Counted from the stretch's first letter, positions 36,060-44,022 are shown. The stretch is 48,580 nt of DNA from Chloroflexota bacterium (GCA_026710655.1 JAPOQN010000056.1:1-48580), one strand, 5' to 3'. Made by a program: numbers and translations. The notes: generated from the sequence alone by a model not told the origin.

Positions 36060-36520
36060 CCACAGCGACCACGAGCGTTCCCTTCACGGCGACAGCCGGA
36101 CCCCAACCCAGCCTCGAAGCGCTGGTCGACCGGCTGGTCGAGAGCATCTTCCGCAGCACCGATGACGAGCCCGGACAGAGCCTCGCGCGGAGCGTGCACG
36201 ACGCGCGCCGGCTGCGGCACGCGGGCGACCTCGATGGGGCTCTGGCGCTTCTTGCGGGCGTCGACATGGCGGCCGCCGAACCGCACGAGGCGCGCTGGGC
36301 ATACAACGAGTGGCTCGACCTCGCACGGCGGCGCTGCCGCGAGGGCAGGGCGCTCGTCTACAGCCCCGACCTCGGGCGAGCGGCCGTCCTCGACCCCCGT
36401 GGCGACGGCAGTACCCTGGAGGTGCTGGCCACCCTCGGGATGCGGTGGCGTCCCGGCAAGACCGTCTCACGGCGCAGCCTGCGGGGCCTCAGGCCCCTGG
36501 TGAAGGGCGGCTCGCAGTGA
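36056..36520 (+). CDS. Hypothetical protein, 154 aa, upstream of the primase
   Basis: The ATG at 36056 overlaps the previous stop, and its own stop overlaps the primase GTG. It contains helical segments (LEALVDRLVESIFRS, ARRLRHAGDLDGALALLAGV) reminiscent of a TPR unit, and a C-terminal basic region (WRPGKTVSRRSLRGLRPLVK). It is probably an accessory factor of the replication module. No family recognised. Confidence 0.55.
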   Translation: MTTATTSVPFTATAGPQPSLEALVDRLVESIFRSTDDEPGQSLARSVHDARRLRHAGDLDGALALLAGVDMAAAEPHEARWAYNEWLDLARRRCREGRALVYSPDLGRAAVLDPRGDGSTLEVLATLGMRWRPGKTVSRRSLRGLRPLVKGGSQ

Positions 36521-37554
36521 CCGCCGCGCACGCGCCGGTCGACATCGCGGCGCTCAAGGAGCGCCACCACCTCGGTGACATCGTGGAGGCGGCGGGCGTG
36601 CGCCTGCGCGGACGGGGCCGCGTGCGCCAGGGCGTCTGCCCCTTCCACGAGGAGGCGGAAGCCAGCTTCACGGTCTACGCCGATACGCAACGCTGGTACT
36701 GCTTCGGCTGCGGCGAAGGCGGTGACGTGTTGGACTTCCTCCAGCGCAGCGAGGGCCTGAGCCTGCCGGAGGCGATCCGGCGGCTCGACGGAGACGCAGG
36801 GCCGGCCTCCACGGTCCTCGCACGTCGCCGCCCCACCTCCCCGCCAGTCCCGCCGCGGGATCCGGCGCTGCTGTTGGCGGCGGCGCGGTACTACGCGGGG
36901 GAATTGCGCCGCAGTCCCGAGGCGAGGGCGTACCTCGCCTCGCGGGGCGTCGGGCTCGCCGCCGCCGCACGGCTCGGCCTCGGCTACGCGCCGGGGCGCG
37001 GGCTGCGCACGTCGCTCGCCAGCGCCGGCTTCGCCGCCGCACGGATCCGCGAGAGCGGGCTCTGCACCGAGCGGGGCGAGCGCTTCGCCGGGATGGTGGT
37101 CGTCCCCGAGGTCGCAGGCGGGCGCGTGCGCTGGCTGGCGGGACGGGCCATCGACCGGGAGCGATCGCCGCGCTTCCAGGCGTTGCCCGGCCCCAAACCC
37201 GTGCTCGGCATGGGGCGGCTCGGCCCCGCCCCGCCGTGGGCGGTCGTCGCCGAGGGCGTCTTCGACTGGCTCCTCCTGGCGCAGTGGGGCCTGCCCTCCT
37301 GCGCCGCCCTCGGGACGCAGGGCCTTGAGCGGGTCGCTCATGGCCTGCGGGGCTGCCCGCGGGTCTTCCTCGCCTTCGACAACGACGAGCCGGGGCGCGA
37401 GGCCGCGGAGCGGCTCGCGGGCTTGCTTGGCCGCCGAGCCGCCACCCTGACCCTGCCCGCTGGGGTCGCCGACGTGGCGGAGCTTGCCGCTTCGTCCCAC
37501 GGACGGACCGTCTTCGAGCACCTGCTCACGCAGGCCGCGCGGGACGCCATCTAG
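36517..37554 (+). CDS. DnaG-type primase (CHC2 zinc finger plus TOPRIM)
   Basis: A 345-aa primase-like protein starting at GTG 36517. The N-terminal CHC2 zinc finger is complete: C41PFH44 and WYC62FGC65GEGGDVLDFL. A spacer follows (about 80-205, with a Pro-rich stretch RPTSPPVPPRDP). The TOPRIM domain has VVAEGVFDWLLLAQWG (motif glutamate) and VFLAFDNDEPGREAAERLAG (DxD motif in DND). It is shorter than chromosomal DnaG (about 600 aa) because the helicase-binding C-terminus is missing, as in phage and plasmid primases. It probably starts replication of the element. Confidence 0.88.
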   Translation: MTAAHAPVDIAALKERHHLGDIVEAAGVRLRGRGRVRQGVCPFHEEAEASFTVYADTQRWYCFGCGEGGDVLDFLQRSEGLSLPEAIRRLDGDAGPASTVLARRRPTSPPVPPRDPALLLAAARYYAGELRRSPEARAYLASRGVGLAAAARLGLGYAPGRGLRTSLASAGFAAARIRESGLCTERGERFAGMVVVPEVAGGRVRWLAGRAIDRERSPRFQALPGPKPVLGMGRLGPAPPWAVVAEGVFDWLLLAQWGLPSCAALGTQGLERVAHGLRGCPRVFLAFDNDEPGREAAERLAGLLGRRAATLTLPAGVADVAELAASSHGRTVFEHLLTQAARDAI

Positions 37555-37677
37555 CCCTACCCCACACCCCGGCCAGCTTGCGGACGCGCCGACCCCCTCC
37601 GGGGCCGGGCGGCCCCTTGCGCCTTGCCGCCCATGCGCGGGGCTGCCGCCCCGTGCCCACCGATCCACGCCGACTCA

Positions 37678-37699
37678 GGGGATTCACCCGTGAACCCCC
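37678..37699. repeat. Palindrome GGGGATTCAC-CC-GTGAACCCCC
   Basis: An almost perfect 10-bp inverted repeat (one mismatch) downstream of the primase and upstream of the next gene group. A similar palindrome lies at 25042 (GGGGGTTCAC...GAACCC). It could be a dispersed repeat or a terminator. Confidence 0.5.
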
Positions 37700-37736
37700 T
37701 CCCAGGCAGTTCCGCAACCCGACCGTAGGAGGTCCC

Positions 37737-37862
37737 ATGACCCTTGCCCGCCGGGGCTCGCCCCGCCCACGGGTCTCCCTCGGGAGGCCCGCAGCAACCC
37801 CAATCACACACCACGAAGGAGAACATCATGAACAACGGAACCACCGCCATCATCAGCCGTAA
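37737..37862 (+). CDS. Possible 41-aa leader peptide before the Rad52-like gene
   Basis: ATG 37737 has a perfect AGGAGG (37727-37732) and encodes a short basic, His-rich peptide (MTLARRGSPRPRVSLG ... HHEGEHHEQRNHRHHQP) that overlaps the start of the next gene out of frame. It may tune translation of that gene; it could equally be a chance frame. Confidence 0.3.
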   Translation: MTLARRGSPRPRVSLGRPAATPITHHEGEHHEQRNHRHHQP

Positions 37863-38544
37863 CGGCTCCCATCCCGAGCCCGCCGGCGAGATCGACCTGC
37901 TCTGGGACGGGCTCCCGCCCGCCGTCACGCAGAAGCTGGGCGAGCCCCTCGACGAGGGCCTCGTCTCGCACCGCAAGGGGCGCAAGGGCCGCAGCTTCGC
38001 CTACATCGAGGGCCACGTGGCCATCGAGCAGGCGAACCGCATCCTCGGCTTTGGCGGCTGGGGATACGAGCTGGTCGGCGACGTGACGCTCCGCGAGGGC
38101 GAGAGCGTCGACCCGAAGACGGGGGAGGCGAAGCCCTGGCGCGCCTACGCCGCCACCGTGCGGGTCACCGTCCCCGGCTCCTCCCCGCGCACGGACGTGG
38201 GTTTCCACGCCGTCACGGAGGAGACGGCCGAGGGTCACGAGACGGCGTTTAAGGGCGCCGTCACGGACGCGCTCAAGCGCGCCCTGCGGGGCTACGGCGA
38301 GCAGTTCGGCAACGCGCTCTACGGCGACGGCGCCCCTGGCGACGCGGCCCCCGCGTTGCGGCGGACGATCGTCTCGCTGGGGCGCAAGCAGGGGTTCGAC
38401 GAGGGCCAGGTGCGGGACGCCGTGCGCAGCCGCGCCGGGGGCGACCTCGACGACCTGCCCGTCTCCGAGCTCACGAACCTCGTCGAGGCGATGGCCCAGA
38501 AGCTCCAGTCCTCTCAGGCGGAGGCCGAGCCGAAGGCCGCCTGA
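37828..38544 (+). CDS. Rad52-type single-strand annealing protein
   Basis: A 238-aa DNA-annealing recombinase of the Rad52/22 family, which pairs complementary single strands during recombination and repair. The core YIEGHVAIEQANRILGFGGW, then GYELVGDVTLREGES, and TEETAEGHETAFKGAVTDAL plus KRALRGYGEQFGNALYG is the Rad52 signature. The basic helix at the N-terminus and the C-terminal helix (VSELTNLVEAMAQKLQSS) complete it. Start ATG 37828 follows AAGGAG. In phages such proteins act with an exonuclease and SSB, both of which follow here. Confidence 0.88.
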   Translation: MNNGTTAIISRNGSHPEPAGEIDLLWDGLPPAVTQKLGEPLDEGLVSHRKGRKGRSFAYIEGHVAIEQANRILGFGGWGYELVGDVTLREGESVDPKTGEAKPWRAYAATVRVTVPGSSPRTDVGFHAVTEETAEGHETAFKGAVTDALKRALRGYGEQFGNALYGDGAPGDAAPALRRTIVSLGRKQGFDEGQVRDAVRSRAGGDLDDLPVSELTNLVEAMAQKLQSSQAEAEPKAA

Positions 38545-38558
38545 CCGTCACGCCCCGA

Positions 38559-38576
38559 CGCTCCCGCGAGGGAGCG
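38559..38576 (+). terminator. Hairpin CGCTCCC-GCGA-GGGAGCG
   Basis: A perfect 7-bp stem (38559-38565 and 38570-38576) follows the Rad52-like gene; a second small hairpin lies at about 38589-38602. No T-tract follows, so it may work as an attenuator or as RNA protection. Confidence 0.4.
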
Positions 38577-38686
38577 CCCACCACGGGACCGCCTTCGGGC
38601 GGCACCGCCATCCATCCGCCCGGGTACGGGTCTCCCCGCTACCCCCATCCAGGACGCCAACCACCACACCAAGAGGAGATTTGAAA

Positions 38687-39088
38687 ATGTCACGGACGAT
38701 CAACCGAGTTGAATTGCTGGGGCGCGTCGGGGCCGATCCCGAGATGCGCTACAGCCAGGGCGGCACCGCCGTCACGACCATGCGGGTGGCCACCGACCGC
38801 CGCCGCCAGAACGGCGAGACGGAGGCCGACTGGCACTCCGTCGTCTGCTGGGGCAAGCAGGCCGAGGCCGTCGCCCAGTACGTGAAGAAGGGGAACCGCG
38901 TCTACGTCGCTGGCTCCCTCGCCCAGAGCACCTACGAGACGGAGGACGGCGAGCGCCGCCACCGCACGGAGGTGCACGCCCAGGAGGTCGTGTTCCTCGA
39001 CTCCAACGGGAACGGCAACGGCCGCTCCGGGGAGCAGGAGCAGGGCGCGGAGCCAGTCGCCGAGGCGGCGGGCCCCACACCCTTCTAG
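38687..39088 (+). CDS. ssb: Single-stranded DNA-binding protein (copy 1)
   Basis: A 133-aa SSB with the OB-fold signature NRVELLGRVGADPEMRYS, WHSVVCWGKQAEAVAQYVKK and GSLAQSTYETEDG, and the acidic C-terminal tip PTPF that recruits partner proteins. ATG 38687 lies 8 nt after AGGAG; a TTG six bases earlier is less likely. It is very close to copy 2 at 40357, including the leader. It coats single strands during replication and Rad52-mediated annealing. Confidence 0.93.
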   Translation: MSRTINRVELLGRVGADPEMRYSQGGTAVTTMRVATDRRRQNGETEADWHSVVCWGKQAEAVAQYVKKGNRVYVAGSLAQSTYETEDGERRHRTEVHAQEVVFLDSNGNGNGRSGEQEQGAEPVAEAAGPTPF

Positions 39089-39112
39089 GCACACGCCACA
39101 ACGAACGCAGCA

Positions 39113-39140
39113 CGGGGCCGTCCCTCCGGGGGCGGCCCCG
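39113..39140 (+). terminator. Hairpin CGGGGCCG...CGGCCCCG (copy A)
   Basis: CGGGGCCG (39113-39120) pairs with CGGCCCCG (39133-39140) between the first ssb and the nuclease gene. Similar hairpins occur at 40243 and 40814. The run CTCTCGTTTC that follows is only weakly T-rich. Confidence 0.55.
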
Positions 39141-39165
39141 CTCTCGTTTCAGAAAGGAGGACGAC

Positions 39166-40212
39166 ATGAAGGAAACAGCGGACCCGCCCGCCGATCGGGC
39201 GGGCGACTACGACCGCCCCGCTGCCAGATTCGACTGGGAGGGGCAGATCGAGGTGCGTGCCTCGGCGGCGATGAGCTGCCGGCGCGCCCTCTGGTACGCG
39301 GCCACGGGCCACGAGCCCGCACCGCCGGACGACGCGGCCCTGACCGTCATGGAGACGGGCCGCGCCCTTGAGCCGGTGGTGCTCCGCGCCATGCAGCGGG
39401 CGGGCTGGGAGGTCACTCCCGTGGACTCAGACCACCCGACACCTGTCACGGTGCAACTCACGCCAGAAGTGACGGTGAAGGGGCACCCCGACGCCACCGG
39501 CACGGCTCCCCTCTTCGGGGAGGAGGCCGTCATCGAGGTGAAGACCCGCGGACCGTCGGCGTTCAAGCGCTGGCAGGCGCTGGGGGCGGAGCGCAGCCAC
39601 CCCGACTCCGTCGCCCAGGCCGCGCTCTACACCTACGGGCGCTTCGGGGAGGCGCGCGACGCCGTCCTCGCCGTCATGGACACGGCGGAGCGCACCTGGG
39701 ACACGGAGGTGATCCCAGGCGAGCGGGTCGGGGACGCCCTCGAGCGGACGCGCCAGTGGCTCGCCCCGCTCGGGGTCCACTACGCCACCCACGGCGCCGA
39801 CGCCGAGGCCCTGCCCGAGCGCGACTTCGAGGCGGGCAGCTGGCGCTGCCGCTCCTGTCCTTTCCTCGCCACCTGCCTGCCGGGAGATGTCGAGGAGAAC
39901 GCGAACGCAGCGCCGGAGGGCGAAGAGCCCGAGGTGACCGCCGAGGATGCGCGGGAAGCGGTCGCCGCCTTCGTGGCCGCGCGGGAGGCCCTGCGCGAGC
40001 CCGAGGGGGCGAAGCGCCAGGCCCTGGACACCCTCAAGGCGTGGATGCGCCACCGGGGCTCCGCGAAGGCGGAGCTCGCCAACCACACGGTCAGCCTCGT
40101 GCGCAGCACGCGCTACGCGGTCGACCACAAGCGGCTCAACGCCCTCCTCGACCCCGAGGCGCGGGCGGAGATCGTCACGGAGCAGATTTCTCAATCGGTC
40201 CGCGTCACCTAA
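39166..40212 (+). CDS. RecB/Cas4-like PD-(D/E)XK exonuclease
   Basis: A 348-aa nuclease of the PD-(D/E)XK superfamily. The active site is TVKGHPDATGTAPLFGEEAV and IEVKTRGPSAFKRWQ (D...E-x-K). An N-terminal cysteine (SAAMSCRRALWYA) and the cluster WRCRSCPFLATCLPG suggest an iron-sulfur cluster like that of Cas4 and AddB. A helical C-terminus follows (VAAFVAAREALREPEGAKRQ, LNALLDPEARAEIV). The ATG at 39166 has AAAGGAGG upstream. With the Rad52-like protein and SSB it forms a phage-type two-component recombination pathway. Confidence 0.85.
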   Translation: MKETADPPADRAGDYDRPAARFDWEGQIEVRASAAMSCRRALWYAATGHEPAPPDDAALTVMETGRALEPVVLRAMQRAGWEVTPVDSDHPTPVTVQLTPEVTVKGHPDATGTAPLFGEEAVIEVKTRGPSAFKRWQALGAERSHPDSVAQAALYTYGRFGEARDAVLAVMDTAERTWDTEVIPGERVGDALERTRQWLAPLGVHYATHGADAEALPERDFEAGSWRCRSCPFLATCLPGDVEENANAAPEGEEPEVTAEDAREAVAAFVAAREALREPEGAKRQALDTLKAWMRHRGSAKAELANHTVSLVRSTRYAVDHKRLNALLDPEARAEIVTEQISQSVRVT

Positions 40213-40242
40213 CCCCGACGCTTCCTCGCAGAAGCGCCAATA

Positions 40243-40272
40243 CGGGGCCGTCCCTCCACGGGGGCGGCCCCG
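40243..40272 (+). terminator. Hairpin CGGGGCCG...CGGCCCCG (copy B)
   Basis: CGGGGCCG (40243-40250) pairs with CGGCCCCG (40265-40272), matching copy A in stem and most of the loop. It separates the nuclease from the second ssb. Confidence 0.55.
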
Positions 40273-40356
40273 CCGTCGTTTCGCCCCCGGTACGGGTCTC
40301 CCCGCTACCGCCACCAATGACGCCAACCACCACCACAAAGAGGAGATTTCAAAACA

Positions 40357-40773
40357 ATGGCACGGACTGTTAATCGAGTTGAGCTGCTGGGGCGCGTCGG
40401 CGCCGATCCCGAGATGCGCTACAGCCAGGGCGGCACCGCCGTCACCACCATGCGGCTGGCGACCGACCGCCGCCGCCAGAACGGCGACACGGAGGCCGAC
40501 TGGCACTCCGTCGTCTGCTGGGGCAAGCAGGCGGAGGCCGTGGCGCAGTACGTGAAGAAGGGCAACCGCGTCTTCGTCGCGGGCTCCCTCGCCCAGAACA
40601 CCTACGTCACCGACGACGGCCAGCGCCGTCACCGCACCGAGGTGCACGCCCAGGAGGTCGTCTTCCTCGACTCCAACGGGAACGGCAACGGCCGCTCCGT
40701 GGAGTCCGGGGAGCGCGAGCAGGAGGCGGAGCCCGCCGCGCAGCCGGCGGCTTCCGGTCCCACGCCCTTCTAG
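40357..40773 (+). CDS. ssb: Single-stranded DNA-binding protein (copy 2)
   Basis: A 138-aa SSB differing from copy 1 by few substitutions (MARTVNRVELLGRVGADPEM, VAGSLAQNTYVTDDGQRRHR) and ending PTPF. The leader (CCCGG, TACGGGTCTCCCCGCTAC, GACGCCAACCACCAC, AGAGGAGATTT) is nearly the same as that of copy 1, so gene and leader were duplicated together. The spacer of the C-terminal linker is slightly longer (GREQEAEPAAQPAASG). Two SSBs may be paralogues with different partners, or a gene-dosage pair. Confidence 0.93.
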   Translation: MARTVNRVELLGRVGADPEMRYSQGGTAVTTMRLATDRRRQNGDTEADWHSVVCWGKQAEAVAQYVKKGNRVFVAGSLAQNTYVTDDGQRRHRTEVHAQEVVFLDSNGNGNGRSVESGEREQEAEPAAQPAASGPTPF

Positions 40774-40813
40774 TCCAGCACATCCACCGCCGCCCGCCCT
40801 GCGGGCGCCCACA

Positions 40814-40845
40814 CGGGGCCGCTTCCTTCCGGGGAGGCGGCCCCG
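40814..40845 (+). terminator. Hairpin CGGGGCCG...CGGCCCCG (copy C)
   Basis: CGGGGCCG (40814-40821) pairs with CGGCCCCG (40838-40845); the stem extends inwards (CTTCC with GGAGG). It follows the second ssb and resembles the hairpins at 39113 and 40243. Confidence 0.55.
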
Positions 40846-40886
40846 CCTTCGTTTCCGACCAACCCACACCGGAAGGAGAAACCCCA

Positions 40887-41405
40887 ATGACCACCGAACA
40901 CGACCGGCTGCCCTGCGTGAGCAGGCACACCCTGGTGATGACCCTGCTCGAGGGACCCGACCACTACAACGGCCACTGCACCTGCGACCGCTGGTCCTAC
41001 CGGACCGCAGACTGGAGCGACCTCGGGACGAAGTGGGCCTGGCACTACATCGCCGAGTCCGACGGCCCCGACGGCGATCCCTTCATCCAGACCACGGTGA
41101 AGGCCGAACTGGAGGCCAGCGGCGACTACGGCGGGGACTGCCCCCGCTGCGGCCACCCCGTGGTCAAGGGGCGGACTTACTGCCGCGCCTGCGAGGAAGC
41201 CGAGGACGACCACGGCGACAACTGCGAGCTGAACTGCTGCTGGGAGGAGACCGTCGCCCGGCGCGTCGCCCGCGACGCCGCCCACCAGACCGACACCTGC
41301 CCGCAGTGCGGCAACTGCCGCACCTGCAACGAGCCGGAATCGCCCGACCACGAGGACTGCATCTGCCCGCTCGGGCAGGCGCTGCCGGTAGAGGTGGCGG
41401 CATGA
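40887..41405 (+). CDS. Cys-rich zinc-ribbon-like protein, unknown
   Basis: A 172-aa protein of unknown function with many cysteines: CTCDRWSYR, CPRCGHPVVKGRTYCRACEE, CELNCCWEET, CPQCGNCRTCNE and HEDCICPLG, i.e. several zinc-ribbon knuckles. The segment HYNGHCTCDRWSY resembles GRCGCGGWSLQ in the gene at 42000, so both probably share a small domain. RBS GGAAGGAG precedes the ATG, and its stop overlaps the radC-like start (ATGA). It may bind DNA or act as a scaffold in the replication module. Confidence 0.6.
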   Translation: MTTEHDRLPCVSRHTLVMTLLEGPDHYNGHCTCDRWSYRTADWSDLGTKWAWHYIAESDGPDGDPFIQTTVKAELEASGDYGGDCPRCGHPVVKGRTYCRACEEAEDDHGDNCELNCCWEETVARRVARDAAHQTDTCPQCGNCRTCNEPESPDHEDCICPLGQALPVEVAA

Positions 41406-41896
41406 GCGCCACCACCCACACCGACGCGCTGCTGGAAGCGCTGCGCCGCAACCTGCACGTCCTCAACGAGCTTGCCGTGCGCTACGAGGTCGAGACCGAC
41501 CCCGGGCGCGCGGAGGGAGGCCCCTCCATCACCGGCCCGGAAGACGTCCACCGCCTCCTCGGGGCGGAGATGGGCGCCCTCTGCCAGGAGCAGGTGCGCG
41601 TGCTCCTGCTCGATCGCCGCAACCGCGTCGTCGGGCAGCGCGTCATCTACCAGGGGAACGCCTTCAGCAGCGTCGTCAGGCCGGCCGAGGTGCTGCGCCC
41701 GGCGGTGCTGGAGGGCGTCCCCCACCTCATCGTCGCCCACAACCACCCGAGCGCCGACCCCTCCCCCAGCCCCCAGGACGTGAAGGTCACGAAGGAGCTG
41801 GCGGAAGCGGCGAAGTTGCTCGGCCTTGAACTCCTCGACCACGTCGTCATCGGTGGGGACGACACCGTCAGCTTCAAGGACCGCGGCCTCCTCTAA
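41402..41896 (+). CDS. RadC-like JAB-domain protein
   Basis: A 164-aa protein of the RadC/JAB (MPN+) metalloprotease fold. The metal site H113-N-H115-P-S-A-D-P-S-P-S-P-Q-D126 matches the H-x-H-x(7-10)-D motif, with E63 as the likely general base. It corresponds to the C-terminal JAB part of RadC; the N-terminal helix-hairpin-helix is missing, as in many plasmid and phage RadC-like proteins. The start at 41402 is coupled to the Cys-rich gene. Function is uncertain; DNA repair and anti-restriction have both been suggested for such proteins. Confidence 0.85.
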   Translation: MSATTHTDALLEALRRNLHVLNELAVRYEVETDPGRAEGGPSITGPEDVHRLLGAEMGALCQEQVRVLLLDRRNRVVGQRVIYQGNAFSSVVRPAEVLRPAVLEGVPHLIVAHNHPSADPSPSPQDVKVTKELAEAAKLLGLELLDHVVIGGDDTVSFKDRGLL

Positions 41897-41999
41897 CGGC
41901 CCGCACCCCATCACGACCGGCGTCCCACGACCGCCCGGCATCACGCGGGGAATGCCCCCGTGCGTCCACTCCGCCCACCCACACCAAGGAGAACAAGCC

Positions 42000-42353
42000 A
42001 TGACCACCATCCGCGTCGTCCTGGACGACCGGCGGCACGCGTTCATCACCCAGCCCGCGGTCGAGGGGATGCTCTGCGACGACTGCCCGCAGCCGCATCC
42101 CGCGACCGAGATCGTCGACGACCCTTCTGGCGACAGCTGGGGTCACTACTGCGACCGGCACCTGGCCACGGAGATGGCGGAGTTCGGGAAGGCGCCCTCG
42201 TGGATGCTTCCCCACGACCTGACGGTGACGCTCGGGGCGGCTCCGCTCTTCTACGACGGGCGCTGCGGCTGCGGCGGCTGGTCCCTGCAGGAAGATGACT
42301 GGTGCGAACTGGGCGCCGCCTTCGGCGCCCACTACCTGGAGGTCGCGTCGTGA
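42000..42353 (+). CDS. Hypothetical Cys/His-containing protein, 117 aa
   Basis: ATG 42000 follows AAGGAG. The protein has a cysteine/histidine cluster (CDDCPQPHPATEI ... HYCDRHLATEM) and a GRCGCGGWSLQEDDWCELGA segment similar to part of the protein at 40887. Its stop overlaps the next GTG start. It probably binds zinc; no family recognised. Confidence 0.55.
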   Translation: MTTIRVVLDDRRHAFITQPAVEGMLCDDCPQPHPATEIVDDPSGDSWGHYCDRHLATEMAEFGKAPSWMLPHDLTVTLGAAPLFYDGRCGCGGWSLQEDDWCELGAAFGAHYLEVAS

Positions 42354-42988
42354 CAGCAGACGACCTCCACACCGTCAGCGCCGGCGGCTTCTCCGCCACG
42401 GCGGACGCCTTCGCCAGGGACCCCGACAGCGGCGGCCTCTGGGTCCTCTCCATGGTGGGCTCCCAGACCGCCCTCAAGGCGATCTGGGGCTCGCTCCTCA
42501 AGCAACCGCCCGATCCCGCCCACCTCATCCGCGGGGTGGACGGCATGGCCCTCAGCGGGGGGTACGAGCGTTGCCACGTTCCCCGCGAGACGGTCGGGAC
42601 GTGGACGACGAAGATCGCGCGCCTGCCCGTCTCCGGGGGCTACCACGCCCTCGTGTACACGAGGCTGGCCGAGTACGCCTTCGAGCGGGACGGCTTCCTC
42701 CTCCTGGCGAAGACCGAGGATGAGGCTCCGGCCCTGCACCACCGCTTCCTCGACCGTCGCAGTCCCCTGCCGTTGCATCGCTCGTGGGCGGACTGGCTCT
42801 GGCAGCGGGCGCTGGCGCGGGAGGAGGCCGTTCCCCTGCAGGCGGCGGGCGTTATCGCCTACCGCTGCGACCCGGACGCGGAGGCGCTCCGGGACGACCT
42901 CTCCGTGGCGGTCGCGTCGGGCCTCCTGACGCTGACGCCCGAGGACGCATCCACACCGACCACCCAACAGCAAGGAGAAAACCGATGA
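42350..42988 (+). CDS. Hypothetical protein, 212 aa
   Basis: The GTG at 42350 overlaps the previous stop (GTGA), and the protein's own stop overlaps the next gene (ATGA), so it is clearly an operon member. It has segments such as SAGGFSATADAFARDPD, LPVSGGYHALVYTRLAEYAF and WADWLWQRALAREEAVP, without any motif that I recognise. GC-rich codon use is the same as in its neighbours. Confidence 0.6.
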   Translation: MTADDLHTVSAGGFSATADAFARDPDSGGLWVLSMVGSQTALKAIWGSLLKQPPDPAHLIRGVDGMALSGGYERCHVPRETVGTWTTKIARLPVSGGYHALVYTRLAEYAFERDGFLLLAKTEDEAPALHHRFLDRRSPLPLHRSWADWLWQRALAREEAVPLQAAGVIAYRCDPDAEALRDDLSVAVASGLLTLTPEDASTPTTQQQGENR

Positions 42989-44022
42989 GGCTTGCAGCCC
43001 AGAGCAAGGGAGGCTTCTACCCGACGCCGCCACGCGTCACCGACCTGATCGCGGAGCTGATCCAGCCGCCGGCCGGCTACGCCCGCGACGACGAGACCCT
43101 CCGCATCCTCGACCCCTGCTGCGGCGAGGGCGAAGCCCTCGACCGGCTGGCGGACTCCCTCCGCAAGCCGCACGCTGCCGAGGTGGAGACGTACGGCGTG
43201 GAGCTCCACAGCGACCGCGCGGAAGAGGCGAAGTCCCGCCTCGACCACGTGCTCGGCACGGACCTCTTCGCCACCTCGATCGCCAACGGCGCTTTCGGGC
43301 TCCTCTACCTGAACCCTCCCTATGACTGGGACTCGGGCGAGGAGAAGCGCGTCGAGCACAGCTTCCTCACCCACTGCACCCGCTACCTGGCGGAGGACGG
43401 CCTGCTCGTCCTCGTCGTGCCCCGGCAGCGGCTCGCGGTGTCGGCGAGGTACCTGGCGTCGCACTTCTCGCGCCTCGACTGCTGGGCCTTCCCGCAGCCG
43501 GAACGCGAGGCCTACGACCAGGTCGTGCTGATGGGCTACCGCAAGGCGGAGGTCTTCCTCGACGCAAACGCCGAGGAGCGCATCCACCAGTGGGTGGCCG
43601 GGGATCTTGCCGAGCTGGCTCCCCGCCGCTACCCCCTCTACCTGGCCTCGGCCACGCCCGCGGGGGACGTGCTCTTCGCCACCCGCACCATCGACCCGGT
43701 GGCGGCAGCGGACGAGGCGCGGCGCTCGGGGCTCTGGGCCAGCACCGCCGTCACCGACCTGCTCTGGCCCGCACGGGACCAGCGCACCAGACCACTCATG
43801 CCGCTCAGGCGCGGCCACCTGGCCATGCTCGTAGCGGCGGGCTTCCTCGACAACCTGCAGCTCGAGGCCGGGGAGAGCCGCATCCTCGTCAAGGGCCGCA
43901 CCTCGAAGGAGATGGTCCTGGCCGAGCGCACGCCCACGAAGGAGACCTTCCGCGAACGTCTCTCCACCACCGTCGTCGCCCTCGACCTGGACACCGGCCA
44001 GGTCACCGACATCGCCGCTTGA
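42985..44022 (+). CDS. DUF6094-like SAM-dependent methyltransferase
   Basis: A 345-aa methyltransferase. Motif I is DPCCGEG (43-49), SAM-binding GVELHSDRA follows, and the catalytic motif is NPPY (110-113), as in N6-adenine DNA methylases. The start MRLAAQSKGGFYPTPP is characteristic of the DUF6094 family on plasmids and phages. The C-terminal half (TAVTDLLWPARDQRTRPLMP, RGHLAMLVAAGFLDN) is specific to that family. It sits directly before the SNF2 helicase gene, a usual pairing in such modules. It could protect the element's DNA from host restriction. Confidence 0.8.
   Translation: MRLAAQSKGGFYPTPPRVTDLIAELIQPPAGYARDDETLRILDPCCGEGEALDRLADSLRKPHAAEVETYGVELHSDRAEEAKSRLDHVLGTDLFATSIANGAFGLLYLNPPYDWDSGEEKRVEHSFLTHCTRYLAEDGLLVLVVPRQRLAVSARYLASHFSRLDCWAFPQPEREAYDQVVLMGYRKAEVFLDANAEERIHQWVAGDLAELAPRRYPLYLASATPAGDVLFATRTIDPVAAADEARRSGLWASTAVTDLLWPARDQRTRPLMPLRRGHLAMLVAAGFLDNLQLEAGESRILVKGRTSKEMVLAERTPTKETFRERLSTTVVALDLDTGQVTDIAA

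Noticed and set aside
35228..36286. 352-aa minus-strand open frame
   Set aside because: Repetitive Arg/Ser/Ala-rich translation, no start context, overlaps real operon genes at 35847 and 36056.
39427..40887. 486-aa minus-strand open frame
   Set aside because: Antisense to the nuclease and second ssb genes, whose motifs and ribosome binding sites are clear; low-complexity translation.
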